DNA from: Clostridia bacterium
Lineage (GTDB): Bacteria > Bacillota > Clostridia > Oscillospirales > CAG-272
Length of the DNA: 64,000 nucleotides
Assembly: GCA_017410065.1 (NCBI GenBank)
Contig: JAFQRL010000002.1
Location: 92,977 to 156,976 of the forward strand
Direction of reading: 5' to 3'
The notes beneath the pieces were generated by a model. That model had not been told where the DNA came from and ran no database searches. It saw only the letters and a program-made list of their open reading frames with translations. The position numbers and the translations under genes are program-made. Positions 9,369 to 17,860 of the stretch are shown here, one piece after another. How positions within the stretch are numbered: the first letter of the stretch is position 1; every line of letters starts with the position of its first letter.

Positions 9369-9923
9369 CTATGATAAAAAGTCCATTTTACCTGTTGCCG
9401 AGAATAAAATCCCCTTATAAACGCCGTCGGGGCGATTGTCGTAGTTGTTCTTGATTTCCAAGGCTTCAGCCATAGAATTGACTGTGAGCGAGAGCCTCAT
9501 TATCTCTCCGTATTTATCCCTTGCAAAGAGAGTCACCGAAAATCTTTTTTCCTCGGTCTCCTCAATTTTTGAGCCAATGGATATTTCTCGCTTTTGAAGT
9601 GAAAGATATCTTGCTATGGAGCTTCTGCATTTTTCTCTGAAGCCCTTATTCAAAGAATCGTAAAGCTCTGCAACGGTTGCCCTTCCCTTGTCCGAGATCA
9701 TATAGTATCTCACGCCCTCAAATTCATCCGTGAGCACGTGCTCGGTTTTCGCGAGCTCGGCGAGACATTGAGAATAATCAAGAGTTATATCGTTTGTATT
9801 CTGTCCCGCGATGAGAAGCACCGTCTCCTCCTCAACAGGATAACGAAGATTATCGAGCACGTACAGAATAAATACCTTAAGATCGGTGAAGCTTGTTAAA
9901 CCGAATTCCTTATTAATTTTCAT
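9369..9923 (-). CDS. DUF4364 family winged-helix protein
   Basis: This 184-residue protein matches the clostridial DUF4364 family: an N-terminal winged-helix segment (FTDLKVFILYVLDNLRYPVEE, later LAELAKTEHV and YYMISDKGR) and a C-terminal beta-rich half. It is likely a DNA-binding regulator, but its targets are unknown. AAGGA precedes the ATG. It is divergent from gpr, and the two starts are 92 bp apart, so control of the shared intergenic region is possible but not shown. Confidence 0.82.
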   Translation of the reverse strand: MKINKEFGLTSFTDLKVFILYVLDNLRYPVEEETVLLIAGQNTNDITLDYSQCLAELAKTEHVLTDEFEGVRYYMISDKGRATVAELYDSLNKGFREKCRSSIARYLSLQKREISIGSKIEETEEKRFSVTLFARDKYGEIMRLSLTVNSMAEALEIKNNYDNRPDGVYKGILFSATGKMDFLS

Positions 9924-10015
9924 AGTGTGTTCCTTAAAGTAAAACTTTATTTATTGAATATCGGGGCAAAAACTGTCAACAATCTTCAAAGAGATAAACC
10001 CTTGGAGGACCGATT

Positions 10016-10894
10016 ATGTTTTTCACCGATAAATTTGATTTTGATAAGCATCCCTACACCGACCTAGCCTGCGAAAGAAGGCGTCTTGATATAAACACCA
10101 CAGGTGTGGAATACAAAAAAGAGCTTGGGGTCGTTGGCTCCTGGGAGCGCATCAGGATCTCGTCAAAGGAGGGAGCCGAGAGCATAGGCAGACCGATCGG
10201 CACCTACGATACTCTTTTGCTTGAAAGGATGGATCTATTAGAAAACGAGGCGATCGAGGATGCGGCTGACGAGGTCGCAAGAGAGCTTTGTTATATGTGC
10301 GATCTTAACTCAGTCGTTCCCGAGCGCGTGCTCGTTGTGGGACTTGGAAATCCCGAGCTTACTCCCGATTCAATAGGACCTGCCGCATGCAGAGCGGTAA
10401 AAGCAACGATGCAGATAAAAAGCTTCGATAAGGAGCTTTTCGAAGGACTTGAATGCTCGGAGATAGCCGCCGTGACCCCCGACGTCGCATCAAAAAGCGG
10501 ATTTGATGCAGCGGATTACGTCAAAGGGCTTTGCTCGGTTATGAAGCCCGACGTGGTCTTTGCAATAGATGCCCTCGCGTCTCGTGCGGTCTCAAGACTT
10601 GGAACCACCGTACAGATATCGGATACGGGGATATTCCCGGGATCGGGAATAGGAAACCACAGAGGTGCTATATGCCGCGAGTCGGTGGGAGTGCCCGTTA
10701 TTGCTATCGGTATTCCAACCGTGATAGATTCACGAATGTTCTGGCTTGATGCAAGAGGTTCGTCAGAGCCCTGCGACAAGGACGCCTCGGGTGCTTCAAT
10801 GTTCGTTTGCCCGAGAGAGATCGGAGAGATCGTGAAGGTCGGGGCAAGGATCGTCGGCGAAGGAATAAACCAAGCGTTTGGATTGTTTTATTGA
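10016..10894 (+). CDS. gpr: GPR endopeptidase (spore germination protease)
   Basis: This 292-residue protein is an aspartic-type germination protease that degrades small acid-soluble spore proteins early in germination. Typical segments are TDLACERRR near the N-terminus (the SASP-like self-cleavage region), LVVGLGNPELTPDSIGP, FAIDALASRAVSRLGTT, GIFPGSGIGNHR and GVPVIAIGIPTVID. The ATG follows TTGGAGGA. A TGAATA hexamer at 9955-9960 could be the -35 of a forespore (sigma-G/F) promoter, but the expected -10 is only weakly present. Its presence indicates an endospore-forming ancestry. Confidence 0.95.
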   Translation: MFFTDKFDFDKHPYTDLACERRRLDINTTGVEYKKELGVVGSWERIRISSKEGAESIGRPIGTYDTLLLERMDLLENEAIEDAADEVARELCYMCDLNSVVPERVLVVGLGNPELTPDSIGPAACRAVKATMQIKSFDKELFEGLECSEIAAVTPDVASKSGFDAADYVKGLCSVMKPDVVFAIDALASRAVSRLGTTVQISDTGIFPGSGIGNHRGAICRESVGVPVIAIGIPTVIDSRMFWLDARGSSEPCDKDASGASMFVCPREIGEIVKVGARIVGEGINQAFGLFY

Positions 10895-10897
10895 TCT

Positions 10898-10946
10898 CAA
10901 GATGGAGACGTCACACTCATTTGGCGTTTCCATCTTGTATTTTTAT
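10898..10946 (+). terminator. Intrinsic terminator of gpr
   Basis: CAAGATGGAGACG pairs (one mismatch) with CGTTTCCATCTTG, followed by TATTTTTAT. It separates gpr from the convergent obg operon. Confidence 0.8.
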
Positions 10947-10972
10947 GGATATTTTTAAGGAGAAAAAGCCGA

Positions 10973-12265
10973 TCAATATACGAAATCGAATTCGAAATCG
11001 TATATACTGACAGTATCCCCCTCCTCAATGCCAGCCTCGCGAAGCTTATCGATAACTCCGTTTTTTGAAAGCACGCGCTGGAAGAAATTGAGCGATTCGT
11101 AATCGTCGAAGTTGATCTGCCCCATAAAGTTATAGAGCCACTCACCCTCAACGATGTATTTATCGTTTTCGCGTCTCACGATAGTCTCGCGAACGCCGAC
11201 AGTATTGGCAACAGCCTCGTCCTCGGGCGAGTATTCCGCATCGTAAACGGTGATCGGAGGAAGGGTCTCAAGAGTATCCGAGGTCAGTCTGACGAGCTTA
11301 TCAAGTCCCTCGCCTGTAACGGCAGATACGTATATCACAGGATAGCCAAGCTCATTGCATCTTTGCTTGAAGGCAAGCACCTGCTCTCCGTCCATATCGG
11401 CACTGTCGACCTTATTCGCGACTATTATCTGAGGACGGGATGAAAGATTTTCGGAATACCTTTCAAGCTCCTTATTGATCATATCAATGTCCTCTGCAGG
11501 CTCTCTGCCGTCCGTGCCCGCAATATCAACAACGTGAAGAAGAAGGCGGCATCTGTCAACGTGGCGAAGAAATGCGTGACCAAGTCCAAGCCCCTCAGAT
11601 GCACCCTCGATGAGACCGGGGATGTCTGCCGCAAGGAATCCGCGCCCCTCACCCTGAGACACTACTCCGAGATTCGGAGAAAGCGTTGTGAAATGGTAAT
11701 TTGCGATCTTGGGCTTTGCCGATGAGATTCGGGAAAGAATAGATGATTTACCAACGTTCGGGAAGCCGATAAGACCGACCTCGGCAAGCATTTTAAGCTC
11801 AAGCACGACCTCGCGCTCCTCGCCCTTGGTGCCGCTTTTAGCAAATCTGGGTATCTGCCTTGTGGGGGTTGCAAAATGACGGTTTCCCCAACCGCCTCTG
11901 CCGCCCTTACAGAGAACATATTCATCTGCAGATGCCATATCAAAAATGATCTTATCTGTCTCGGGGTCTTTTATAAGTGTTCCCTTTGGAACGCGAACGA
12001 TGACGTCTGCTCCGTTTTTTCCGTGCATTTTTCCGCTTTTTCCGTTTTCGCCGCGTTCTGCAATAAACTTGCGCTTATAGCGGAACGAAAGAAGCGTGTT
12101 TGCTCCGTCGTCGATCTTGAATACTATGCTTCCGCCCCTGCCGCCGTCGCCGCCGTCGGGTCCGCCTGCCGAAACATACTTTTCTCTATGGAAGGATATT
12201 GCACCGTCTCCGCCGTCTCCCGCCTTGACGTATATCCTTATTTTATCAATAAATGCGTTATCCAT
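10973..12265 (-). CDS. obg: GTPase Obg/CgtA
   Basis: This 430-residue Obg GTPase has the glycine-rich Obg fold at residues 1-158 (GDGGDGAISFHREK, GGPDGGDGGRGG), a central G domain with Walker A GFPNVGKSS, DIPGLIEGAS, NKVD and SAVTGEG, and a C-terminal OCT domain (about 350-430). It acts in 50S ribosome assembly and stress or sporulation signalling. AAGGGAGG precedes the ATG. It is the last gene of a DUF512-der-obg operon, 14 bp after der. Confidence 0.97.
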   Translation of the reverse strand: MDNAFIDKIRIYVKAGDGGDGAISFHREKYVSAGGPDGGDGGRGGSIVFKIDDGANTLLSFRYKRKFIAERGENGKSGKMHGKNGADVIVRVPKGTLIKDPETDKIIFDMASADEYVLCKGGRGGWGNRHFATPTRQIPRFAKSGTKGEEREVVLELKMLAEVGLIGFPNVGKSSILSRISSAKPKIANYHFTTLSPNLGVVSQGEGRGFLAADIPGLIEGASEGLGLGHAFLRHVDRCRLLLHVVDIAGTDGREPAEDIDMINKELERYSENLSSRPQIIVANKVDSADMDGEQVLAFKQRCNELGYPVIYVSAVTGEGLDKLVRLTSDTLETLPPITVYDAEYSPEDEAVANTVGVRETIVRRENDKYIVEGEWLYNFMGQINFDDYESLNFFQRVLSKNGVIDKLREAGIEEGDTVSIYDFEFDFVY

Positions 12266-12279
12266 TTTAACCTCCCTTA

Positions 12280-13614
12280 TTATTTCGTGGAGTCGTCGCC
12301 CTTCTGCCTTATAACCAGCTTAATAGGTGTTCCCTCAAAGCCGAACGTATCTCGCAGACAGTTTTCAAGATACCTTCTGTATGAGAAGTGGAAAAGCTCC
12401 TCGGAATTGCAGAAGATAACAAAGGTGGGAGGGGCGATCTGCGTTTGTGTCATATAATATATCTTCAATCTCTTTCCTTTGTCCGAGGGAGGCTGAACTC
12501 TTGTCATAGCGTCGTTGAGAAGGTCGTTCAGCATACCTGTGGATATGCGGCGATGCGCCTCCTCGTACACCTTATTGATCAGCTCGTAGATATGAGCGCA
12601 CCGCTGACCTGTGAGTGCTGATACGTAAATGATGGGCGCATAAGGCATATAAGCAAGTGCTGTGCGTATTTTTTTATTATATTCGTTAACTGTACTGTTT
12701 TCCTTTTCAACGGCATCCCACTTGTTGATAACGATAATACAAGCCTTACCTGCCTCGTGAGCAATTCCCGCGATCTTCTCGTCCTGCTCTGTGATACCGT
12801 CCTGCGCATCGATCATAAGAAGGCAAACATCCGCCCTCTCAACCGCCATATTCGCTCTGATGACACTGAATTTCTCAATTCTGTCCTCCACCTTTGAGTG
12901 GCGGCGAATACCTGCCGTATCAATAAAATTATATATGCCGTGTGAGTTTTCCACACGGGTGTCGACTGCGTCTCTCGTTGTACCCGCGATATCGGAAACG
13001 ATCACGCGCTCCTCGCCGCACATACGGTTGATAATAGAGGATTTGCCTGCATTGGGCTTGCCGATGACCGCAACGTTGATAACACCCTCGTCATCACCCT
13101 CGGCAGAATCAAAATTACATTCCTCAATAACCGCGTCAAGAAGGTCGCCCGAGCCCGTTCCGTGGAGCGACGAAAGCGCGATAGGCTCTCTGTCAAATCC
13201 AAGCTCGTAAAACTCATAAAATTCATAAGGAAGCGCGCCGACCTTATCTGCCTTGTTGACCGCAACGACTATGGGCTTGCCCGATTTTTTCAGCATAATC
13301 GCGATATCCCTGTCATCGGCAAGAAGACCTGCACGTATATCGCACATAAAGATGATAACGTCAGCCGTTGCAACCGCGATCTCCGCCTGGCGGCGCATCT
13401 GCTTCGGGATCGTGTCATCACTTTTCGGCTCTATACCGCCTGTATCAACGAGTATGAATTTATGGCTGTTCCATTCAGCCTCGGCATAAATTCTGTCTCG
13501 GGTAACTCCGGGTGTATCCTCAACTATCGAGCGCCTCTCTCCTATAAGCTTATTGAAAAGAGTGCTCTTTCCAACGTTTGGTCTTCCAACTATTGCTACT
13601 ATCGGTTTTGACAT
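12280..13614 (-). CDS. der: GTPase Der (EngA), tandem G domains
   Basis: This 444-residue protein has two consecutive GTPase domains, GRPNVGKST at residues 8-16 and GKPNAGKSS near 184-192, each with DTPG/DTAG, NKAD/NKWD motifs, followed by the KH-like C-terminal domain (GTPIKLVIRQ). Der is essential for 50S subunit maturation. A strong AAAGGTAGG site precedes the ATG. It lies 22 bp after the DUF512 gene and 14 bp before obg in one transcription unit, a common clostridial arrangement for the der-DUF512 pair. Confidence 0.97.
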   Translation of the reverse strand: MSKPIVAIVGRPNVGKSTLFNKLIGERRSIVEDTPGVTRDRIYAEAEWNSHKFILVDTGGIEPKSDDTIPKQMRRQAEIAVATADVIIFMCDIRAGLLADDRDIAIMLKKSGKPIVVAVNKADKVGALPYEFYEFYELGFDREPIALSSLHGTGSGDLLDAVIEECNFDSAEGDDEGVINVAVIGKPNAGKSSIINRMCGEERVIVSDIAGTTRDAVDTRVENSHGIYNFIDTAGIRRHSKVEDRIEKFSVIRANMAVERADVCLLMIDAQDGITEQDEKIAGIAHEAGKACIIVINKWDAVEKENSTVNEYNKKIRTALAYMPYAPIIYVSALTGQRCAHIYELINKVYEEAHRRISTGMLNDLLNDAMTRVQPPSDKGKRLKIYYMTQTQIAPPTFVIFCNSEELFHFSYRRYLENCLRDTFGFEGTPIKLVIRQKGDDSTK

Positions 13615-13636
13615 TTTTTACCTACCTTTCCAAGCT

Positions 13637-14953
13637 TCACACGTCGCCCTTGCCGAGTATCTTCAAGCAAAGCTCGTAGCCGTCGTCTCCCGAGGGAGTA
13701 ACGGGCACGCCAAGCTTTTCCGAAAGCTCGCTGACTGTCATATCGCAAAGGAAGGTCTCCTCCCCTTGACGAAGGGCGTTTTTAGGGATCAGAAGCTCGT
13801 CAAAAAGCTCCTTGTCCTTAAGCTGCTCATATATATCTTTTCCCGTGAGAAGGCCTGTGACGGTTATGCTTTCTCCATAGAAATTATTAACTATCTTATA
13901 AATTTTGACATTTAAATTCGGGCAGAAAGTCTTAAGTCCCTCAACAAGTCGTACCACCGTTGGATATGCAGCAACGCCTGTTGCCAGAGATACCGACCTT
14001 GCCCTTGAGTTTACACCATCTGCTCTTTCGTCGTCTGCGCACATATTGAATTCATCTGCAAGCGAGCGAAGCATACCCACGCCGTTTTCAAGCTGAGGAT
14101 AATCCTCGTAATAGTCGGCATCCGGGATCTCCCGCCCCGCCTTAAGATAAAACTCATCTGCCGCAAAAACAAATCTTTCGCCCTTTTCTCTCTTGAACTT
14201 ATCTCCAAAGGAATTGATAAGATCTATGACCTCTCCTGCCTCCTCGGGGGTAAAATCCGATAGCGGATAGAGCTTGTCTCTGTATTTTGTAAGGCCCGCA
14301 GGTACTACCGCAAGGCTTGTCATTTCGGGGTAATATTCGTAAAGATCGCTTATCGATCTCCGAAGCTCCTCGCCGTCGTTGATGCCTCGGCAAAGAACGA
14401 TCTGACCGCACATAGAAATGCCCGCGTCCTTAAGAGTCTTAAGATATGAGAGGACCTCGCCTGCGCGCTTGTTTTTCATCATTTTAACGCGAAGTGAGGG
14501 ATTGGTCGTATGCACGGAAATATTGATCGGAGAAAAACGCATCTTCACTATTCTCGCAATATCCTTGTCCGTCATATTGGTGAGCGTGATATAATTTCCG
14601 TGAATAAAGGAAAGGCGCGAATCGTCATCCTTGAAGTACAGAGACTCTCTTAGCCCCTCGGGATTCTGATCTATAAAGCAGAAGATACAGCCGTTGCGGC
14701 AGGTGTGCTTTTTATCCATCAGGGGAGTTTCAAATTCAAGCCCGATATCGTCGTATTCGCCTTTTTTTATATCAACGGTGTATTCACCCTCCGCCCCGGC
14801 AAGCAAAAGCGATATCTGCCTCTCCGTAAGGTAGAAGCGATAATCGAGCACGTCGTTTATTTCGTTACCGTTTATTGAAATCAGAGTGTCTCCCTTGCGA
14901 ATCCCCCGCTTTTCCGCAGAGGAACGGGGCTCAACTCCCACGATCTTAACCAT
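13637..14953 (-). CDS. DUF512 PDZ/radical-SAM protein
   Basis: This 438-residue protein has an N-terminal PDZ-like domain (VEPRSSAEKRGIRKGDTLISI), a radical-SAM-type cysteine motif CRNGCIFCF at about residues 87-95, and the C-terminal DUF512 region (LKTFCPNLNVKIYKIVNNFY, VTGLLTGKDI). The CX3CX2C spacing is the canonical [4Fe-4S] ligand pattern. Its reaction is unknown. The family is conserved next to der in Firmicutes, which points to a role linked to ribosome assembly or RNA/protein modification; that role is inference. AAAGGATG precedes the ATG. Confidence 0.9.
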   Translation of the reverse strand: MVKIVGVEPRSSAEKRGIRKGDTLISINGNEINDVLDYRFYLTERQISLLLAGAEGEYTVDIKKGEYDDIGLEFETPLMDKKHTCRNGCIFCFIDQNPEGLRESLYFKDDDSRLSFIHGNYITLTNMTDKDIARIVKMRFSPINISVHTTNPSLRVKMMKNKRAGEVLSYLKTLKDAGISMCGQIVLCRGINDGEELRRSISDLYEYYPEMTSLAVVPAGLTKYRDKLYPLSDFTPEEAGEVIDLINSFGDKFKREKGERFVFAADEFYLKAGREIPDADYYEDYPQLENGVGMLRSLADEFNMCADDERADGVNSRARSVSLATGVAAYPTVVRLVEGLKTFCPNLNVKIYKIVNNFYGESITVTGLLTGKDIYEQLKDKELFDELLIPKNALRQGEETFLCDMTVSELSEKLGVPVTPSGDDGYELCLKILGKGDV

Positions 14954-15025
14954 TGTTTCATCCTTTATAGTTTAATGCTGCATCCGATCATCCCTTTGGG
15001 GCAGATCGGACGTGTTATTTTTTAC

Positions 15026-15058
15026 GGTTGGACAACACCGCCAACCCTTCTTTTTTTG
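15026..15058 (+). terminator. Terminator-like hairpin on the plus strand
   Basis: GGTTGG-N9-CCAACC is followed by CTTCTTTTTTTG on the plus strand, but the flanking genes are both on the minus strand. It could end antisense transcription entering from the left. Confidence 0.4.
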
Positions 15059-15065
15059 TAAAAAA

Positions 15066-15845
15066 TCAGTAGCCCCTTCTACGCCCTGCGCCGAGTCTCC
15101 TTGATCTGGGAGCAGATTCCTCAAGCATCTCGGGTACCAAGCCGTTTTCCGCTATGTATGCCGCCGCCTCAGGAGAGCCGTGCTTTTGCGCCGCAAACAT
15201 AAGTCTCACCGACTTTGCTCGGTCGAAATCGGTTCCGAGTCCGTCAACGTAGCATCTTGCATAAAGAAATTTTCCCTTCGCAATAAGCTCGTCCACGTCG
15301 GAGGTGGTATTTCTCGCCGCCGCCTTAAACATTTCAAACGCCCGAACTCCGTCCTGCTTGACAGCCGAATATCTCAGCTCCTCGTCAAGCTCAAAATCGG
15401 GCACGTCGCCGTCCAGCATAAGAATATTGTCGCGGTACTCGGGCGTGTGTGAGGGGATCATAGAAATACCCACTATGTCGGGCTCAAAAATGCAACCCGA
15501 AGTATAAGCCATACCTAGATAAAGTTGCGCTTCGATGCATCCTTGTGATGCGGATATCCTAAGATATTCGGCGGCTTTTTTATAATCTCTCGCGACGCCC
15601 TCGCCGTGCATATATAGCATTGCTATGTTATAGCAAGCCTCGCCGCCCTCAATATCTCTTGCAAATGCAAAAAAGCTTTTCGCCTCCTTTGGGTCGTATG
15701 GAACGCCGAGACCGCGCCAAAGCAGATAGCCGTAGTTGAATGCGGCAATATGTACGCCCTCTCTTGCGCCGTCAAGATACATTTTTGCGGCACCTTCATA
15801 GTCGCCCTCTAAAAATTTGACGTCTGCAACAGACTTTTCAAACAC
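15066..15845 (-). CDS. Sel1-like repeat (TPR-type) protein
   Basis: This 259-residue cytoplasmic protein is built of Sel1-like repeats. Clear units include AAFNYGYLLWRGLGVPYDPK, ACYNIAMLYMHGEGVARDYK with AAEYLRISASQG, and a C-terminal FLYARCYVDGLGTDFDRAK. Such repeats form a superhelical protein-binding surface. The last 15 residues are very Arg/Gly-rich (SRRLGAGRRRG). The start is a GTG after GGAGGAG. No enzymatic domain is present, and neighbours do not reveal its partner. Confidence 0.85.
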   Translation of the reverse strand: MFEKSVADVKFLEGDYEGAAKMYLDGAREGVHIAAFNYGYLLWRGLGVPYDPKEAKSFFAFARDIEGGEACYNIAMLYMHGEGVARDYKKAAEYLRISASQGCIEAQLYLGMAYTSGCIFEPDIVGISMIPSHTPEYRDNILMLDGDVPDFELDEELRYSAVKQDGVRAFEMFKAAARNTTSDVDELIAKGKFLYARCYVDGLGTDFDRAKSVRLMFAAQKHGSPEAAAYIAENGLVPEMLEESAPRSRRLGAGRRRGY

Positions 15846-15934
15846 GTCTATCTCCTCCTAATATATTCTTTTATAATTATGGCTGAAGCCGATGTCGTTT
15901 ATCAAATCAGATGGCAAGCCGTAAAACCGAAAAA

Positions 15935-17083
15935 TTACTTCCCTGCGGCTCTCCAAAGGCGGAGCACCTGCTCTGCGGTCCTTTTGAGATTTCTGAAGGC
16001 GGTCGGCTTGTCCATCGCCTCTGCGAGAGAGCACGCGCCGTGAGCTATGGGAAAATACGCATCAACTCCCTGCGTGTGCAGACCTTCCGCGCCTTCCGCC
16101 ACAGCGCCCGAAAGTGCGATCACGGGCTTTCCGTGCTTTCTTGCAAGTTTTGCAACTCCCGCGGGAGCCTTGCCCATTGCAGACTGCCTATCAAGCCTTC
16201 CCTCTCCCGTGAAAACTATATCGGAATCAATGATATGCTTCTCAAGTCCCGATTCTCTCATCACGAGCTCAATGCCCGAGGTCAGCCTTGCGCCAAGATA
16301 GGCGATAAGAGCAAACCCAAGTCCGCCTGCCGCTCCCGCGCCTTTATCAGCCGAATGGTCAACTCCGAGAGTCTCCTTCGTAATACTTGCAAATTTTGAT
16401 AGCCAGCCGTCAAGAAGCTTCACGTCCTCCGTGCTCGCTCCCTTCTGCGGACCGAACACCGCGCTTGCGCCCAAGGGTCCTACCAAAGGATTTTCAACGT
16501 CGCAAGCAACCAGTATATCACATTCCTTTATTCTTTGATCTGCCTGTGACAGATCGATTCCCTCAAGCACGGATAATCCCGATGCTCCGATAGGGATAGG
16601 ATTTTCTTCCTTATCAAGGAGCTTATAGCCCAAAGCCGCGAGCATACCTGCTCCGCCGTCGTTGGTTGCACTTCCCCCAATACCAATAATCAGCTTGCGA
16701 CATCCCTCTCCGATGGCATCGGAGAGTAGCTCACCCACTCCAAAAGTAGTTGCCCTCATAGGATCGCGCTCCTTATCGGAAATCAGCGTGATACCCGCCG
16801 CAGCCGACATTTCTATCACCGCAGTATTATCGGGAAGAATAGAATAGCTTGCATCAACCTTTTTCCCAAGCGGTCCGCTGACGGTAACGGTACGCACTCT
16901 GCCGCCTCTTGCCGCTAAAAGTGCTTCAGCGGTTCCCTCTCCTCCGTCTGCCAGAGGTATGACAGAAACATCCGCATCGGGATAGACCGCCCATGCCGCC
17001 TCCCTTACCGCTTCGCCTGCCTCTTGTGATGAAAGACTGCCCTTGAAGGAATCTATCGCAACAGTTATCTTCACGTCACTCAT
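15935..17083 (-). CDS. Glycerate 2-kinase (GarK/GlxK type)
   Basis: This ~382-residue type I glycerate kinase phosphorylates D-glycerate to 2-phosphoglycerate. Typical segments are AIDSFKGSLSSQEAGEAVR at the N-terminus, PLADGGEGTAEAL, GGSATNDGGAGMLAALG (phosphate-binding), KGAGAAGGLGFAL and TGEGRLDRQSAMGK. The start is ambiguous: the ATG at 17083 overlaps the stop region of the preceding gene and sits too close to its GGGAGG, while a GTG 9 bp further in has ideal spacing. Translational coupling to the C26 gene is likely, so the two form an operon. Confidence 0.93.
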   Translation of the reverse strand: MSDVKITVAIDSFKGSLSSQEAGEAVREAAWAVYPDADVSVIPLADGGEGTAEALLAARGGRVRTVTVSGPLGKKVDASYSILPDNTAVIEMSAAAGITLISDKERDPMRATTFGVGELLSDAIGEGCRKLIIGIGGSATNDGGAGMLAALGYKLLDKEENPIPIGASGLSVLEGIDLSQADQRIKECDILVACDVENPLVGPLGASAVFGPQKGASTEDVKLLDGWLSKFASITKETLGVDHSADKGAGAAGGLGFALIAYLGARLTSGIELVMRESGLEKHIIDSDIVFTGEGRLDRQSAMGKAPAGVAKLARKHGKPVIALSGAVAEGAEGLHTQGVDAYFPIAHGACSLAEAMDKPTAFRNLKRTAEQVLRLWRAAGK

Positions 17084-17789
17084 TCCTCCCATCACGGCAC
17101 GCCGCTATAAAGTCGTCGAATATTTTTTTATTATAATCGTCCTTATCATAAAGTCTTTCGGGGCGCCATTGATACGCCCTGAGATATGACTTACCAATAA
17201 GATAAAACGCTTCTATCAATCCATCGTCTGCCAAAGCCATAGCACAAAGCCCCGCGCCCAAGGTCTTTACAGCCTGATGATGAAAGCTGTTAACGCGAGC
17301 TCTGTTTTCGCCGAAGAGCTCTTTGAGAGGCGTGCCCTCCGAAATTTCGACCTCGTGAGAATGAGAAAGGAGAGGCTCCGCCTGTCTATGGGAAATATCG
17401 GTTTTGTATTCGTTGTGAATATCCTGATAAAGCGTGCCGCCAAACGCAACGTTCACGAGCTGCGCACCGCGACAAACGGCTAAAATCGGCTTTTTCGCGC
17501 GAAGCACCTCGTCCAGCATAGAAAATTCAAGCGAATCTCTATACGGCTGGATCTCTCCGCAATCGGCTGACGCCTCCTCGCCGTAGTAGAGTGGGTCGAT
17601 ATCCGCTCCGCCCGTGAAGAAGAAGCCGTCGCAAACCTCGGTGTATGCCCTATGCTGTTCTCCGTTTAAAGTAAACGGTATCAGTATTGGCAAGCCTCCC
17701 GACCTTTCGATAACCGAAGTATAACGCGCCATAACGGATGTGCTTTGCTCGTTATCAACGCTTGAAAGTATTCCAATCAGCGGCTTCAT
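17076..17789 (-). CDS. Peptidase C26 / gamma-glutamyl hydrolase-like protein, altered triad
   Basis: This 237-residue class I glutamine-amidotransferase-like protein resembles PuuD-type gamma-glutamyl-GABA hydrolases: FFTGGADIDPLYYGE, the nucleophile elbow AVCRGAQLVNVAFGGTLYQD (Cys at about 106) and VNSFHHQAVK. The usual C-terminal triad motif QWHPE reads QWRPE here (codon CGC), so the catalytic histidine is replaced by arginine at about residue 209. It may be inactive, altered in mechanism, or a recent point mutant. Start: an upstream GTG is 1 nt from GGGAGG, so the ATG at 17789 with 7-nt spacing is preferred. It is coupled to the glycerate kinase gene. Confidence 0.87.
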   Translation of the reverse strand: MKPLIGILSSVDNEQSTSVMARYTSVIERSGGLPILIPFTLNGEQHRAYTEVCDGFFFTGGADIDPLYYGEEASADCGEIQPYRDSLEFSMLDEVLRAKKPILAVCRGAQLVNVAFGGTLYQDIHNEYKTDISHRQAEPLLSHSHEVEISEGTPLKELFGENRARVNSFHHQAVKTLGAGLCAMALADDGLIEAFYLIGKSYLRAYQWRPERLYDKDDYNKKIFDDFIAACRDGRNE

Positions 17790-17860
17790 ATCCACACCTC
17801 CCGTTTTTAATGCTTGAATTGGTCAAATTTAAAAGCTGCTTATTCAATGTGATATTAAGA

